From positions 1 through 19,368 of the forward strand of contig NZ_QFQZ01000083.1 of NCBI RefSeq assembly GCF_003243465.1: a stretch of 19,368 bases of DNA, read 5' to 3'. The position numbers were made by a program, and so were the translations under genes. This DNA comes from Caulobacter segnis. Lineage in GTDB: Bacteria > Pseudomonadota > Alphaproteobacteria > Caulobacterales > Caulobacteraceae. Shown here in pieces: positions 1 to 6,768 of this stretch (the first letter of the stretch is position 1; each line of letters starts with the position of its first letter). The notes below the pieces were generated by a model, which did not search any database, was not told the origin of the DNA, and was given only the letters and a program-made list of their open reading frames with translations.

Positions 1-4
1 CCTC

Positions 5-1312
5 ATGTTCGCCAAGCTTACCTCCGCTCGTTCCGTTCTGGCCGCCGCCGGCCTGGCGATCGTGACGCTGTTCGGCGCCTTAGCGCCGACGACCGCGTCA
101 GCCGCCATACCCTATCTGCAGTTGAACGCGTCCGAGCCGAAGTATGCGGCCATCGTGATCGACGCCAATTCAGGCGAGGTCCTCTACGACAAACGGGCTG
201 ACAGCCCACGCTATCCCGCCTCGGTGACCAAGCTGATGACGCTGTACCTCACGTTCGAGGCGCTCAGCGAAGGGCGGCTGAAGCTTACCGACCGTGTCGT
301 CATGTCTCCCCGCGCGGCCGCCCAGGCCCCGACCAAGATCGGCCTGCGCCCCGGCGACAGCATGAGCGTCGACGAGGCCATCAAGGCCATGACCGTGAAG
401 TCGGCCAACGACGTCGCCGTGGCCACGGCCGAGCGCCTGGCGGGCAGCGAGTCGCGATTCGCCGCCCTGATGACCCTGCGCGGCCAGGAGCTCGGCATGC
501 GCAACAGCCGCTTCGTGAACGCGTCCGGCCTGCCCGACAGCCGCCAGATCTCGACGGCCCGCGACCTGGCCATCCTGTCGCGCGCCATCATGCGGGACTT
601 CCCGCAGTACTACAGCTACTTCTCGGTGCGCGGCTTCACCTTCCGCGGCAACTATATCAAGGGCCACAACCGCCTGCTGGACAGCATGGAAGGGTTCGAC
701 GGCCTGAAGACCGGCTACACCAACGCCTCGGGCTTCAACCTCGCCGGTTCGGCCGTCCGTGACGGTCGCCGCCTGATCGCAGTCGTCCTGGGCGGCCCCT
801 CGACCGCCTGGCGCGACAACAACATGGAAGACCTGCTGCTGACCGGCTTCGACGTGATGAAGCGCCGCGCCAAGGGTGAGCGGACCACGATCGCCGCCAA
901 TATCTACGAGGACGACCCCTCGGGCCCGATCCAACGTCCCTCGGTCGAACAGGGCGACGGCGACCAGGCCGGCCTGAAGATCGTGCTGACCGAGAACCCG
1001 CACAATCCCGGCCCGATGAAGGTCTCCCCCAGCCTGCGCGCGGCCCAGGCCACGGCCAAGCCGGCCAAGAAGGCGCAAGGCGAATGGAGCGTCCAGGTCG
1101 GCGCCTTCAAGTCCAAGTCCCTGGCCAACGACCAGCTGAAGCTGGTGCGCAGCCGCTTCGCCAAGGTGGTCGCCGACGCCGAGGCCGCCGTCGAAGGCGC
1201 TGGCGGCACGTTCCGCGCCCAGTTCCAGGGCCTGACCGCCGACGCGGCTCAAAGCGCGTGCTCGGCCCTGAAAGCCAAGCGCGTGCCGTGCATGGTGCTG
1301 TCGCCGCGCTAA
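5..1312 (+). CDS. D-alanyl-D-alanine carboxypeptidase (S11 family) with SPOR domain
   Basis: Periplasmic penicillin-binding protein that trims the terminal D-Ala from peptidoglycan stem peptides. The 435 residues begin with a signal peptide (hydrophobic stretch about 10-25, likely cleavage after ASA at 31-33). All three serine DD-peptidase motifs are present: SxxK at 73-76 (SVTK), SxN at 133-135 (SAN) and KTG at 235-237. A low-complexity Ala/Lys/Pro linker (about 340-358) leads to a SPOR domain (about 359-433, starting WSVQVGAF), which in this family binds denuded glycan strands and recruits proteins to the septum. This suggests a role at the division site (inference). The ATG lies 4 bases from the window edge, so its ribosome binding site and promoter cannot be judged. 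The family assignment is secure; which numbered DacA/F paralogue it is cannot be decided from sequence alone. Confidence 0.95.
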   Translation: MFAKLTSARSVLAAAGLAIVTLFGALAPTTASAAIPYLQLNASEPKYAAIVIDANSGEVLYDKRADSPRYPASVTKLMTLYLTFEALSEGRLKLTDRVVMSPRAAAQAPTKIGLRPGDSMSVDEAIKAMTVKSANDVAVATAERLAGSESRFAALMTLRGQELGMRNSRFVNASGLPDSRQISTARDLAILSRAIMRDFPQYYSYFSVRGFTFRGNYIKGHNRLLDSMEGFDGLKTGYTNASGFNLAGSAVRDGRRLIAVVLGGPSTAWRDNNMEDLLLTGFDVMKRRAKGERTTIAANIYEDDPSGPIQRPSVEQGDGDQAGLKIVLTENPHNPGPMKVSPSLRAAQATAKPAKKAQGEWSVQVGAFKSKSLANDQLKLVRSRFAKVVADAEAAVEGAGGTFRAQFQGLTADAAQSACSALKAKRVPCMVLSPR

Positions 1313-1319
1313 GCTTAAA

Positions 1320-1483
1320 CCGATCTCCCCGGCGAATGCCGGGGTCCAGACGGACCAAGGGCGCCGCATGGCTTCACGCAGCGCCCTTTCGCATTCACGG
1401 CGACCTCCCAGAATGAACCTGGGCCCCGGCAGGAGTTTACGCTCGGGCGCGCTAAGCGCGACCCGTGGCGCCGGGGAGATCGG
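1320..1483. repeat. Palindrome-rich spacer element bounded by 15-bp inverted repeats
   Basis: The spacer between the carboxypeptidase and the aminotransferase is packed with dyad symmetry. A perfect 15-bp inverted repeat bounds it (1320-1334 CCGATCTCCCCGGCG; complement at 1469-1483). Inside are a REP-like hairpin CCCCGGC-GAAT-GCCGGGG (1327-1344), a hairpin AAGGGCGC/GCGCCCTT (1357-1364/1381-1388), and a hairpin of nine paired bases with one bulged A (1444-1465) enclosed by a second CCCCGGC/GCCGGGG pair (1424-1430/1470-1476). The genes converge here, so parts may act as terminators, but the layout also resembles a small REP/BIME-type or MITE-like element. No coding sequence is apparent. Confidence 0.6.
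1357..1389 (+). terminator. Candidate intrinsic terminator after the DD-carboxypeptidase
   Basis: A perfect 8-bp stem AAGGGCGC / GCGCCCTT (1357-1364 and 1381-1388) with a 16-nt loop is followed by a short T run (TTTC). It lies 45 bases after the carboxypeptidase stop codon. The long loop and short T tract make it only moderately convincing, and it overlaps the larger palindromic element. Confidence 0.4.
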
Positions 1484-1490
1484 GATTGGG

Positions 1491-2711
1491 TTAACCTTCC
1501 GCCATCACCCGCCCGATCAATCGCGCCAGGCGCTGGACGCCCTCTTCGATCTGCTCGTCGGTCGGCAGGGAGTAGCTGAGGCGGATGGCGTTGGCACGCT
1601 GAACCTCGGCGTAGAACGGCGCGCCGGGCACGAAGGCCACACGCTCCTCGGCGATGGCCCGCGCCAGCAGTTCGGCGCCGTCGATCCCTTCCGGCAGGTC
1701 GATCCAGACGAACATGCCGCCTTCCGGATGCGACCAGGTCACGCCCTTGGGCATGGTCTTGTCCAGCGCCGCCAGCATCACCCGCGCCTTGTGGCCATAG
1801 GCGCCGCGCAGGCGGTGCAGGTGCTGGTCGTAGCCTTCCGAGACGGCGCGGTGAGCGACCATCTGGTTGATCGTCGAGACGTGCAGGTCCGCGCCCTGCT
1901 TGAGCAGGACAAGCTTTTCGATCACCGCCTTGGGCCCACAGACCCAGCCGATGCGCAGCGCGGGCGAGAGGGTCTTGGACAGCGTGCCGAGGAACATGGT
2001 CCGGGCGTTGTCGACGCCGCCCGAGCGAGCGATATCCAGCGACAGCAGGGTCGGCGTCGGCTCGCCGATGAAGCGCAGCTCGCGATAGGCCGCGTCCTCG
2101 ACCAGCGGCCAGTCCAGGCGATCGGCCAGGGCCAGCAGCGCCTGGCGCTCGGCCAGGGTCAGGCTGACACCGGTCGGATTGGCGAAGTCGGGCACGAAGT
2201 AGCCGAGCGCGCCGTGGGGCAGATCGACCGCTTCAGGCGCCGCCAGAGCGCCCTCCGGCAGATCGCGATAGGCTGGCTCATAGCCGTTGAAAGCCTGCAG
2301 GGCGCCCAGATAGGTCGGCCGGGCCACGACCACAGGATCGCCAGGGCTGATGAACAGCTTGCCGATCAGATCCAGCGCCTGCTGCGAACCGGCGGTCAGC
2401 ATGATGTTGTGCGGCTCGCAGGGCATGCCGTCGCGGCTCATGCGCTCGGCGATCCACTGGCGCAACGGCAGATAGCCCTCGCTGACCGAGTATTGCAGCG
2501 CCTGGCGCGACAGCACGGGATCCGCCAGCACGGCCTGGTAGCCCTTCTGGATCTCCTCGGCCGGGAACAGGCCGGGATCGGGGATGCCGCCGGCGAAGGA
2601 CAGGATGTCGGGCTGGTCCAGCAGCTTGAGAAGCTCTCGGATCTCGCTGGCGCGGACGCGGGCCATGCGATCGCTGAAGCGCGCGGCCCAGTCGTGGGAT
2701 TGGTCGGTCAT
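1491..2711 (-). CDS. PLP-dependent aminotransferase, fold type I (class I/II)
   Basis: Cytoplasmic pyridoxal-phosphate aminotransferase of 406 residues. The cofactor lysine is K246 in the motif GTLSKTLSPALRIGW; the NPT motif is at 178-180; D206 (VEDAAYR) would contact the pyridine nitrogen and Y209 its O3'; R377 near the end (AIRLSY) is the substrate-carboxylate arginine. The N-terminal FAGGIPDPGLFP segment and overall pattern resemble the LysN/2-aminoadipate and MocR-like aromatic aminotransferases, but no DNA-binding domain is attached, so it is an enzyme and not a regulator. Substrate cannot be assigned. The ATG at 2711 gives the expected N-terminus, although no clear Shine-Dalgarno precedes it. 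It is transcribed in the same direction as the J-protein and mipZ, after a 155-bp gap. Confidence 0.92.
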   Translation of the reverse strand: MTDQSHDWAARFSDRMARVRASEIRELLKLLDQPDILSFAGGIPDPGLFPAEEIQKGYQAVLADPVLSRQALQYSVSEGYLPLRQWIAERMSRDGMPCEPHNIMLTAGSQQALDLIGKLFISPGDPVVVARPTYLGALQAFNGYEPAYRDLPEGALAAPEAVDLPHGALGYFVPDFANPTGVSLTLAERQALLALADRLDWPLVEDAAYRELRFIGEPTPTLLSLDIARSGGVDNARTMFLGTLSKTLSPALRIGWVCGPKAVIEKLVLLKQGADLHVSTINQMVAHRAVSEGYDQHLHRLRGAYGHKARVMLAALDKTMPKGVTWSHPEGGMFVWIDLPEGIDGAELLARAIAEERVAFVPGAPFYAEVQRANAIRLSYSLPTDEQIEEGVQRLARLIGRVMAEG

Positions 2712-2770
2712 GGGGTGATCAAAAGTCCGAACGGGAAAGACACTGGAATGAGACGCGCGAGGGCGTCCCG

Positions 2771-2789
2771 CCTGAACAAGGGGTTCAGG
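2771..2789. repeat. Small inverted repeat upstream of the aminotransferase
   Basis: CCTGAAC / GTTCAGG (7-bp arms, 5-nt loop) lies in the 155-bp gap between the J-protein gene and the aminotransferase gene. On the minus strand it is not followed by a T run, so an operator or mRNA hairpin is as likely as a terminator. Confidence 0.3.
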
Positions 2790-2866
2790 GCGTCATACCG
2801 AGCAGGTCGGTCCAGAAGAGCGGCGGCGCCAGAAGCGTTCGCGGTTGATCATGTGCCTGTCCTAGC

Positions 2867-3301
2867 TCAGCCGCGCCGCTTGATCAAACGATCCCGCGCG
2901 GCGTTGAGCTGGGCGGCCAGGCCCTGGGTGCCGCCGGCGTCCGGATGAGCCAGGCGGATCAGGCGCGCATAGGCGGCCTTGACCTCCTCCAAGGTCGCCT
3001 CGGGGGTGACGCCGAGGATGGCGCGCGCCTCGGACAGGCTGAGTTCTTCCCGAGGCGGATGGACGACCTTGTGGCGGATCAGCGGGCGCCGCCGGGCCTC
3101 GGTGACGGTCCACAAGCCCAGCACGCCCAGCACGATCCCCGTGCCCCAGGCCCCGCGGATCGTGGCGTAGCCGGCGAAGGCGAAGGCGACGATCGCCGCC
3201 ACACCCGCCGCCACCCGCCAGCCGTCGCCCTTCAGGAGGTTCCGGCGGCGCGGCCAGAGCAGGAAGGCCAGGATGGCCGCGCCCAGCAGCAGATAGATCA
3301 T
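2867..3301 (-). CDS. Membrane-anchored J-domain (DnaJ-like) protein
   Basis: Short co-chaperone-like protein, 144 residues from the ATG at 3301. An in-frame GTG at 3316 would add five residues but has no ribosome site, whereas the ATG has GGAG five bases upstream, so I chose the ATG. The N-terminal half is hydrophobic (about 2-17, 31-47 and 53-67), giving two to three possible membrane helices. The C-terminal half is a compact J domain with the Hsp70-activating HPD motif (H119-P120-D121 from this start) in RLAHPDAGG. It lacks the G/F and zinc-finger regions of true DnaJ. Membrane anchor plus C-terminal J domain recalls Pam18/Tim14 and the alphaproteobacterial proteins compared with it (family knowledge). 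It would recruit DnaK at the inner membrane (inference). It lies 73 bp downstream of mipZ, probably co-oriented. Confidence 0.88.
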   Translation of the reverse strand: MIYLLLGAAILAFLLWPRRRNLLKGDGWRVAAGVAAIVAFAFAGYATIRGAWGTGIVLGVLGLWTVTEARRRPLIRHKVVHPPREELSLSEARAILGVTPEATLEEVKAAYARLIRLAHPDAGGTQGLAAQLNAARDRLIKRRG

Positions 3302-3319
3302 CACGACTCCAGACACGAA

Positions 3320-3351
3320 AGCGGGCGGCGAGGTCTCCCCGGCCGCCCGCT
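3320..3351 (-). terminator. Hairpin between mipZ and the J-protein gene
   Basis: A perfect 10-bp stem AGCGGGCGGC / GCCGCCCGCT with a 12-nt loop lies 24 bases downstream of the mipZ stop codon. On the minus strand it is followed by TTTCG, a short U tract. It may end or attenuate mipZ transcripts just before the J-protein ribosome site. Confidence 0.5.
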
Positions 3352-3374
3352 CACAGACCCATGTAGCCGCTGGA

Positions 3375-4211
3375 CTATTGCGCCGCCAGCAGCGTCTCGC
3401 CGGAATAGGCCGACAGGCCCAGGCTATGCATCAGGGCGCGCAGCTCCTGGCGCGCGGCCAGGTGCTGCAGCGACACCGGCACCGGGCGCACCTGCGGCGA
3501 CAGGTCGGCGATGGTCAGGCCGAACGGGAACAGCTCGCGATAGATCACGCGATCGCGCAGGCCCGGCCCGATGCGGAAGCCGACCCGCTTGGCCAAGGCC
3601 GTCAGGCGATCCTCGAGACGCTTGCGGTTCCGCGCTTCGGTCGTCGCCAGACGGTTGCGGAGCACAACCCAGTCGAGCGCCTGGCGCTGGCCGGACAGGG
3701 CGCGCTGCTTGCGCGCCTCCCAGACGGTCAACGAGTAGAGGCTGGGCTTGGTCAGCTCCATGCTGACCGGATCGACATGACCCAGCATGTCGAAGTCGAC
3801 GAAGCTGTCGTTCATCGGCGTGACGATCAGGTCGGCGCGGCCGTGGGCCAGGCGCGAAACGGCCGTGTCGCCGCCCGGCGTGTCGATCAGCACGAAGTCG
3901 CACTCGGCCAAGCCCCGCGCGAAGGCCGCCTCGAAGCCGGCGACCTGCTCCTCGTCCGACTTTTCGGCCAAGGCGATGTCATTGTCGGACAGGCGCAGCG
4001 ACAGAGGCTCGGGCAGCTCGAGCTTCTTGCTGTCCAGCCAGGCTCGGCGGTTCTCGAAGAACCGCGCGGACGTGCTCTGGCGCAGGTCCAGGTCGATGAC
4101 CGCGACCTTGGCGCCGCCGTACAGAAGCGCGGTCACGAGATGGACGGCGATGGTCGACTTGCCCGCCCCGCCCTTCTCGTTGCCGACGACGATGACACGC
4201 GTTTCGGCCAT
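3375..4211 (-). CDS. mipZ: Division-plane positioning ATPase MipZ
   Basis: MipZ is a ParA/MinD-superfamily ATPase that binds ParB near the origin, forms a polar-to-midcell gradient and blocks FtsZ assembly away from midcell. The 278 residues carry the deviant Walker A EKGGAGKST with signature lysine K13 and P-loop K18, the catalytic aspartate D42 (VIDLDLRQ) and a Walker B-like LIDTPGGD at about 107-114. These positions match the residues studied in Caulobacter crescentus MipZ, and length and spacing are canonical, so it should be active. The ATG at 4211 gives the MAETRVIVVGNEKGG start. It is divergent from panC across a 200-bp region with GANTC sites and a CtrA-like box. In Caulobacter, mipZ is a reported target of CcrM/GcrA control (established knowledge). 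Confidence 0.97.
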   Translation of the reverse strand: MAETRVIVVGNEKGGAGKSTIAVHLVTALLYGGAKVAVIDLDLRQSTSARFFENRRAWLDSKKLELPEPLSLRLSDNDIALAEKSDEEQVAGFEAAFARGLAECDFVLIDTPGGDTAVSRLAHGRADLIVTPMNDSFVDFDMLGHVDPVSMELTKPSLYSLTVWEARKQRALSGQRQALDWVVLRNRLATTEARNRKRLEDRLTALAKRVGFRIGPGLRDRVIYRELFPFGLTIADLSPQVRPVPVSLQHLAARQELRALMHSLGLSAYSGETLLAAQ

Positions 4212-4411
4212 GAGTTCGATCCCTGATGCGTCGCGACTCGCGCGACCTTGGACTGAAGGTTAACACGATGTTACCGCCGCCTCATGGGGTCAACGGTCTC
4301 CATCCACAGACCTAATTGTCGCAGCGGGCTCGACGGCGGATTCCGTTGCGTCGCGGTGGACCTTCGGCCCCGCCAAGGCCATAAGCCCAGCCTGTCCGCG
4401 TGGAGGCCGTC
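4212..4411. promoter_or_regulatory. Divergent mipZ/panC control region with GANTC sites and a CtrA-like box
   Basis: Two CcrM methylation sites are visible: GACTC at 4235-4239, about 24 bases upstream of the mipZ ATG, and GATTC at 4339-4343. At 4260-4274 the sequence TTAA-CACGATG-TTAC matches the CtrA consensus TTAA-N7-TTAA in seven of eight fixed positions. It is also a near palindrome (TAACA CGA TGTTA). CcrM/GcrA control of mipZ is known in C. crescentus. The CtrA box is my inference from the motif. Core -35/-10 elements could not be assigned confidently for either gene. Confidence 0.6.
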
Positions 4412-5275
4412 ATGACCCAACCGACCATCGTCCGCACCGTCGCCCAGATGCGCGAGCATGTGCGCGCCTGGAAGGCCGCCGGCCAGCGCGTGGCCCTGGT
4501 TCCAACCATGGGCGCCCTGCATGAGGGTCACCTGTCCCTGATCCGCCTGGCCCAGCAGCACGCCGACCGGGTGATCGCCAGCGTTTTCGTCAATCCCAAG
4601 CAGTTCGCCCCGCACGAGGACTTCGACGCCTATCCGCGCGGCGAGGCTGTCGACGCCGAGAAGCTGGCCTCGGTCGGCTGCGACCTGATGTTCGCCCCGA
4701 ACGCGACCGAAATGTACGCCCCAGGCTTTTCGACCCTGGTGACGGTGTCGGGCGTGTCGGAACCGCTGGAGGGCGCGGCGCGTCCCCAGTTCTTCGGCGG
4801 CGTGGCCACGGTCGTCGCCAAGCTGTTCATCCAGTCGCAGGCCGACGTCGCGGTGTTCGGGGAGAAGGATTATCAGCAACTGCAGGTGGTCAAGCGCATG
4901 GCCCGAGACCTCGACATCCCGGTCGAGATCATCGGCGCCCCGACGGCGCGCGCGCAAGACGGCTTGGCCCTTTCCTCCCGCAACGCCTACCTGTCGGCCG
5001 AAGAGCGCGCCGTGGCCGTCGCCCTGCCGACCGCCATGACGGCGGCGGCCGAGGCGGTGGCGGCGGGCGGCCGCATCGACGACGCCGAGTCGGCCGCCGT
5101 CGCGGCCTTGCAGGCCGCCGGCTTCCGTCAGGTGGACTATGTGGAGATCCGCGAGGCCAGCGACCTGTCCCGGCTGGGGCCCGGTCCAATCGGCGAGGCC
5201 GAGGGCCGGATCCTGATCGCGGCCTGGCTGGGCGGCACGCGCCTGATCGACAACAGGGCCGTCAGGCGAGCCTGA
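4412..5275 (+). CDS. panC: Pantothenate synthetase (pantoate-beta-alanine ligase)
   Basis: Cytoplasmic enzyme that joins pantoate and beta-alanine, using ATP to AMP and PPi via pantoyl-adenylate, as the last step of vitamin B5 synthesis for CoA. The 287 residues show the nucleotidyltransferase HIGH-type motif (PTMGALHEGHLSL, 31-43), VNPKQFAPHEDFDAYPR (60-76), GEKDYQQL (150-157) and SSRN (188-191). The pantoate-site segment reads RPQFFGG (124-130) in place of the common RPGHFxGV. I chose the ATG at 4412 because GGAGG lies five bases upstream; a GTG at 4400 would place that Shine-Dalgarno inside the gene. panB is not adjacent; the neighbour is divergent mipZ. Confidence 0.97.
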   Translation: MTQPTIVRTVAQMREHVRAWKAAGQRVALVPTMGALHEGHLSLIRLAQQHADRVIASVFVNPKQFAPHEDFDAYPRGEAVDAEKLASVGCDLMFAPNATEMYAPGFSTLVTVSGVSEPLEGAARPQFFGGVATVVAKLFIQSQADVAVFGEKDYQQLQVVKRMARDLDIPVEIIGAPTARAQDGLALSSRNAYLSAEERAVAVALPTAMTAAAEAVAAGGRIDDAESAAVAALQAAGFRQVDYVEIREASDLSRLGPGPIGEAEGRILIAAWLGGTRLIDNRAVRRA

Positions 5276-5282
5276 ACACGGC

Positions 5283-5372
5283 TCAGGTGACGGGGTGCAG
5301 AGCGATCAGCAGACCCACGGCGAAACCAATAAGCAGCATGCCCGCACCCAAGACGGCGTAACCGGCCTTCAT
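5283..5372 (-). CDS. Very small hydrophobic membrane peptide (29 aa)
   Basis: A 29-codon ORF with charged/polar ends around one hydrophobic span (VLGAGMLLIGFAVGLLIAL, about 7-25). It has the shape of a single-pass membrane peptide. AGGGG lies six bases before the ATG; a second in-frame ATG two codons upstream (5378) is also possible. It sits tail-to-tail with panC, with 7 bp between stop codons, and downstream of the DUF1489 gene on the same strand. I recognise no family. Without comparative data this could still be a chance ORF, but an uninterrupted hydrophobic run with good start context in an otherwise empty gap supports it. Confidence 0.5.
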   Translation of the reverse strand: MKAGYAVLGAGMLLIGFAVGLLIALHPVT

Positions 5373-5445
5373 CGTCATCCCCTGTCTTCCCACGGAGACG
5401 AAACACCAGCGCGGGTTGCCATTCAGCTAACGCCGCTCGCTGAAA

Positions 5446-5844
5446 TTACCAGGCGCCCAATTCCCGTAACTGGCGGGCCAATTCGGGCGGCAGGTCGGCG
5501 GCCTCGCCTTCCGTCAGGTCGGGCGGCGCATCCTCCGGCGTTAGATAGCGCCAGCCTTGGAAGGCCCGGCGCGGCTGGGGCGCCACGCGAATGATGGTAG
5601 GATCGACGGTCACCTCGCACCGGGCCGCCGGGCCCGAACCGACCGTGTCGATCGCTAGGATCTTCTGGCGGCAGAGAATCTGTCCCTTGAACACGCGGTA
5701 CAGCGAACCGCCGTCCAGGACCTCGTCGATCCGCTTGGGCGTCATGCGGGTATGCATGACCCAGGGATGGCCCTCTTTGTGCCAGGCCAGAAGATCGTCG
5801 ATCGTGTCGCAGCCGACGACCAGCTTGATGATGTGAAGCGCCAT
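5446..5844 (-). CDS. DUF1489 family protein
   Basis: Small soluble protein of 132 residues belonging to DUF1489, an alphaproteobacterial family of unknown function. The start MALHIIKLVVGCDTIDDLLAW and the following HPWVMHTRMTPKR segment are characteristic. The reading frame stays open for 44 codons upstream, but that part is Arg-rich and unlike the family, so the ATG at 5844 is preferred. No Shine-Dalgarno precedes it; a weak -10-like sequence (GCTATCTA on the minus strand) about 7 bases upstream would fit a leaderless mRNA (inference). It is divergent from the DJ-1-like gene. No function can be deduced from motifs or neighbours. Confidence 0.88.
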   Translation of the reverse strand: MALHIIKLVVGCDTIDDLLAWHKEGHPWVMHTRMTPKRIDEVLDGGSLYRVFKGQILCRQKILAIDTVGSGPAARCEVTVDPTIIRVAPQPRRAFQGWRYLTPEDAPPDLTEGEAADLPPELARQLRELGAW

Positions 5845-6050
5845 GGCGGCTAGATAGCGCGCCGCGCGGCCAAGGCAATCGCCTGGGCGGCGCCTCAGGA
5901 GCCTGAAGCGGCGGTCTTGTTTTGCGACGGAGCGGTCTGGCTTCGCGGGCGTTCCCTCACCAGATAAGGCGCCCACGACGCCGGCGCGTCGTTTCGCGCC
6001 GCGCGAAGTCGGCGCGCGTCAGCAAGCCCACGCTCCAAAGGAGAACGCCC
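5845..6050. promoter_or_regulatory. Divergent intergenic region with adjacent palindromes
   Basis: This 206-bp gap separates the divergent DUF1489 and DJ-1-like genes. Two perfect inverted repeats sit side by side: ACGACGC-CGGC-GCGTCGT (5975-5992) and TTCGCGC-C-GCGCGAA (5993-6007), 44 bases before the GTG start of the DJ-1-like gene. The position suits a repressor operator or an mRNA hairpin. AAAGGAG at 6037-6043 is the ribosome site of that gene. Confidence 0.35.
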
Positions 6051-6728
6051 GTGAAGATCCTCATGGTCCTCACCTCGCATGATCAACTCGGCGACACCGG
6101 CAAGAAGACCGGCTTCTGGCTGGAGGAGTTCGTCGCGCCCTACTACGCTTTCAAGGACGCCGGCGCGGACATCGTGCTGGCCTCGCCCGCCGGCCGACAG
6201 CCGCCGCTCGACCCCAAGAGCGACGAACCCGACGCCCAGACCGAGCTGACCCATCGTTTCAAAGCCGACCCCGAGGCTCAGAAGGCGCTGGCGAACACGG
6301 TGAAGCTCGAGACGGTCGACGCCGCTGATTTCGACACGGTCTTCTATCCGGGCGGCCACGGCCCGCTGTGGGATCTCGCCGAGTCGCCGGCCTCCATCCA
6401 GCTGATCGAGCGCTTCGAGCGTGCCGGCAAGCCGATCGGCTTCGTCTGCCATGCGCCCGCCGCGCTGCGTCACGTCAAGGCGGCCGATGGCGCGCCGCTG
6501 GTCCGGGGGCGGAAGGTCACCGGCTTCAGCAATACCGAGGAGGCCGCCGTCCAACTGACCAACGTGGTCCCATTCCTGGTCGAGGACGAGTTCAAGAACC
6601 TGGGCGCGACCTATGAGAGAGGCGCCGACTGGGGACCGTTCGTCGTCGTGGACGGCAAGCTGGTCACCGGGCAGAACCCGGCCAGCTCCGAGGACGCCGC
6701 CAAGGCGCTGCTGGATCAGCTGCGATAG
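6051..6728 (+). CDS. DJ-1/PfpI-family (class I glutamine amidotransferase-like, Hsp31-type) protein
   Basis: Cytoplasmic flavodoxin-like protein of 225 residues. The nucleophile-elbow cysteine is C133 in FVCHAPAAL, followed by H134, with an acidic partner in GFWLEE (E25/E26) and the PGGHGPLWD loop at 100-108. This arrangement matches the Hsp31/YDR533C-like branch, whose members act as glyoxalase III-like or protein-repair enzymes or as holdase chaperones. The exact activity is not determined here. The reading frame is open further upstream, but the GTG at 6051 has AAAGGAG seven bases before it and starts at the natural KILMVLTSH strand, so I chose it. It is followed by a terminator shared with the convergent mccA. 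Confidence 0.92.
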   Translation: MKILMVLTSHDQLGDTGKKTGFWLEEFVAPYYAFKDAGADIVLASPAGRQPPLDPKSDEPDAQTELTHRFKADPEAQKALANTVKLETVDAADFDTVFYPGGHGPLWDLAESPASIQLIERFERAGKPIGFVCHAPAALRHVKAADGAPLVRGRKVTGFSNTEEAAVQLTNVVPFLVEDEFKNLGATYERGADWGPFVVVDGKLVTGQNPASSEDAAKALLDQLR

Positions 6729-6735
6729 CGGAAGA

Positions 6736-6763
6736 GGGCCAGGCGGGTTGCGGCCTGGCCTTT
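6736..6763 (+). terminator. Intrinsic terminator between the DJ-1-like gene and mccA
   Basis: A perfect 8-bp stem GGCCAGGC / GCCTGGCC (6737-6744 and 6753-6760) with an 8-nt loop is followed by TTT, seven bases after the stop codon of the DJ-1-like gene. It lies between two convergent genes and may work in both directions, though the T tract is on the plus side. Confidence 0.6.
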
Positions 6764-6768
6764 CCCGT

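Noticed and set aside
170..1369. Open frame of 399 codons on the minus strand opposite the carboxypeptidase
   Set aside because: Low-complexity antisense translation; the plus strand encodes the complete DD-peptidase and SPOR domain.
2801..2857. 19-codon ORF on the minus strand between the J-protein and the aminotransferase
   Set aside because: No ribosome site and no recognisable feature; compatible with chance.
1368..2948. Open frame of 526 codons on the plus strand opposite the aminotransferase
   Set aside because: Antisense to a complete PLP enzyme and runs through intergenic palindromes.
5845..5976. 44-residue N-terminal extension of the DUF1489 protein
   Set aside because: Arg-rich, unlike the family, and overlaps the divergent promoter region; the family N-terminus begins at the ATG at 5844.
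5922..6050. 43-residue N-terminal extension of the DJ-1-like protein
   Set aside because: Arg-rich sequence before the fold; the GTG at 6051 has a good Shine-Dalgarno and starts at the first beta strand.
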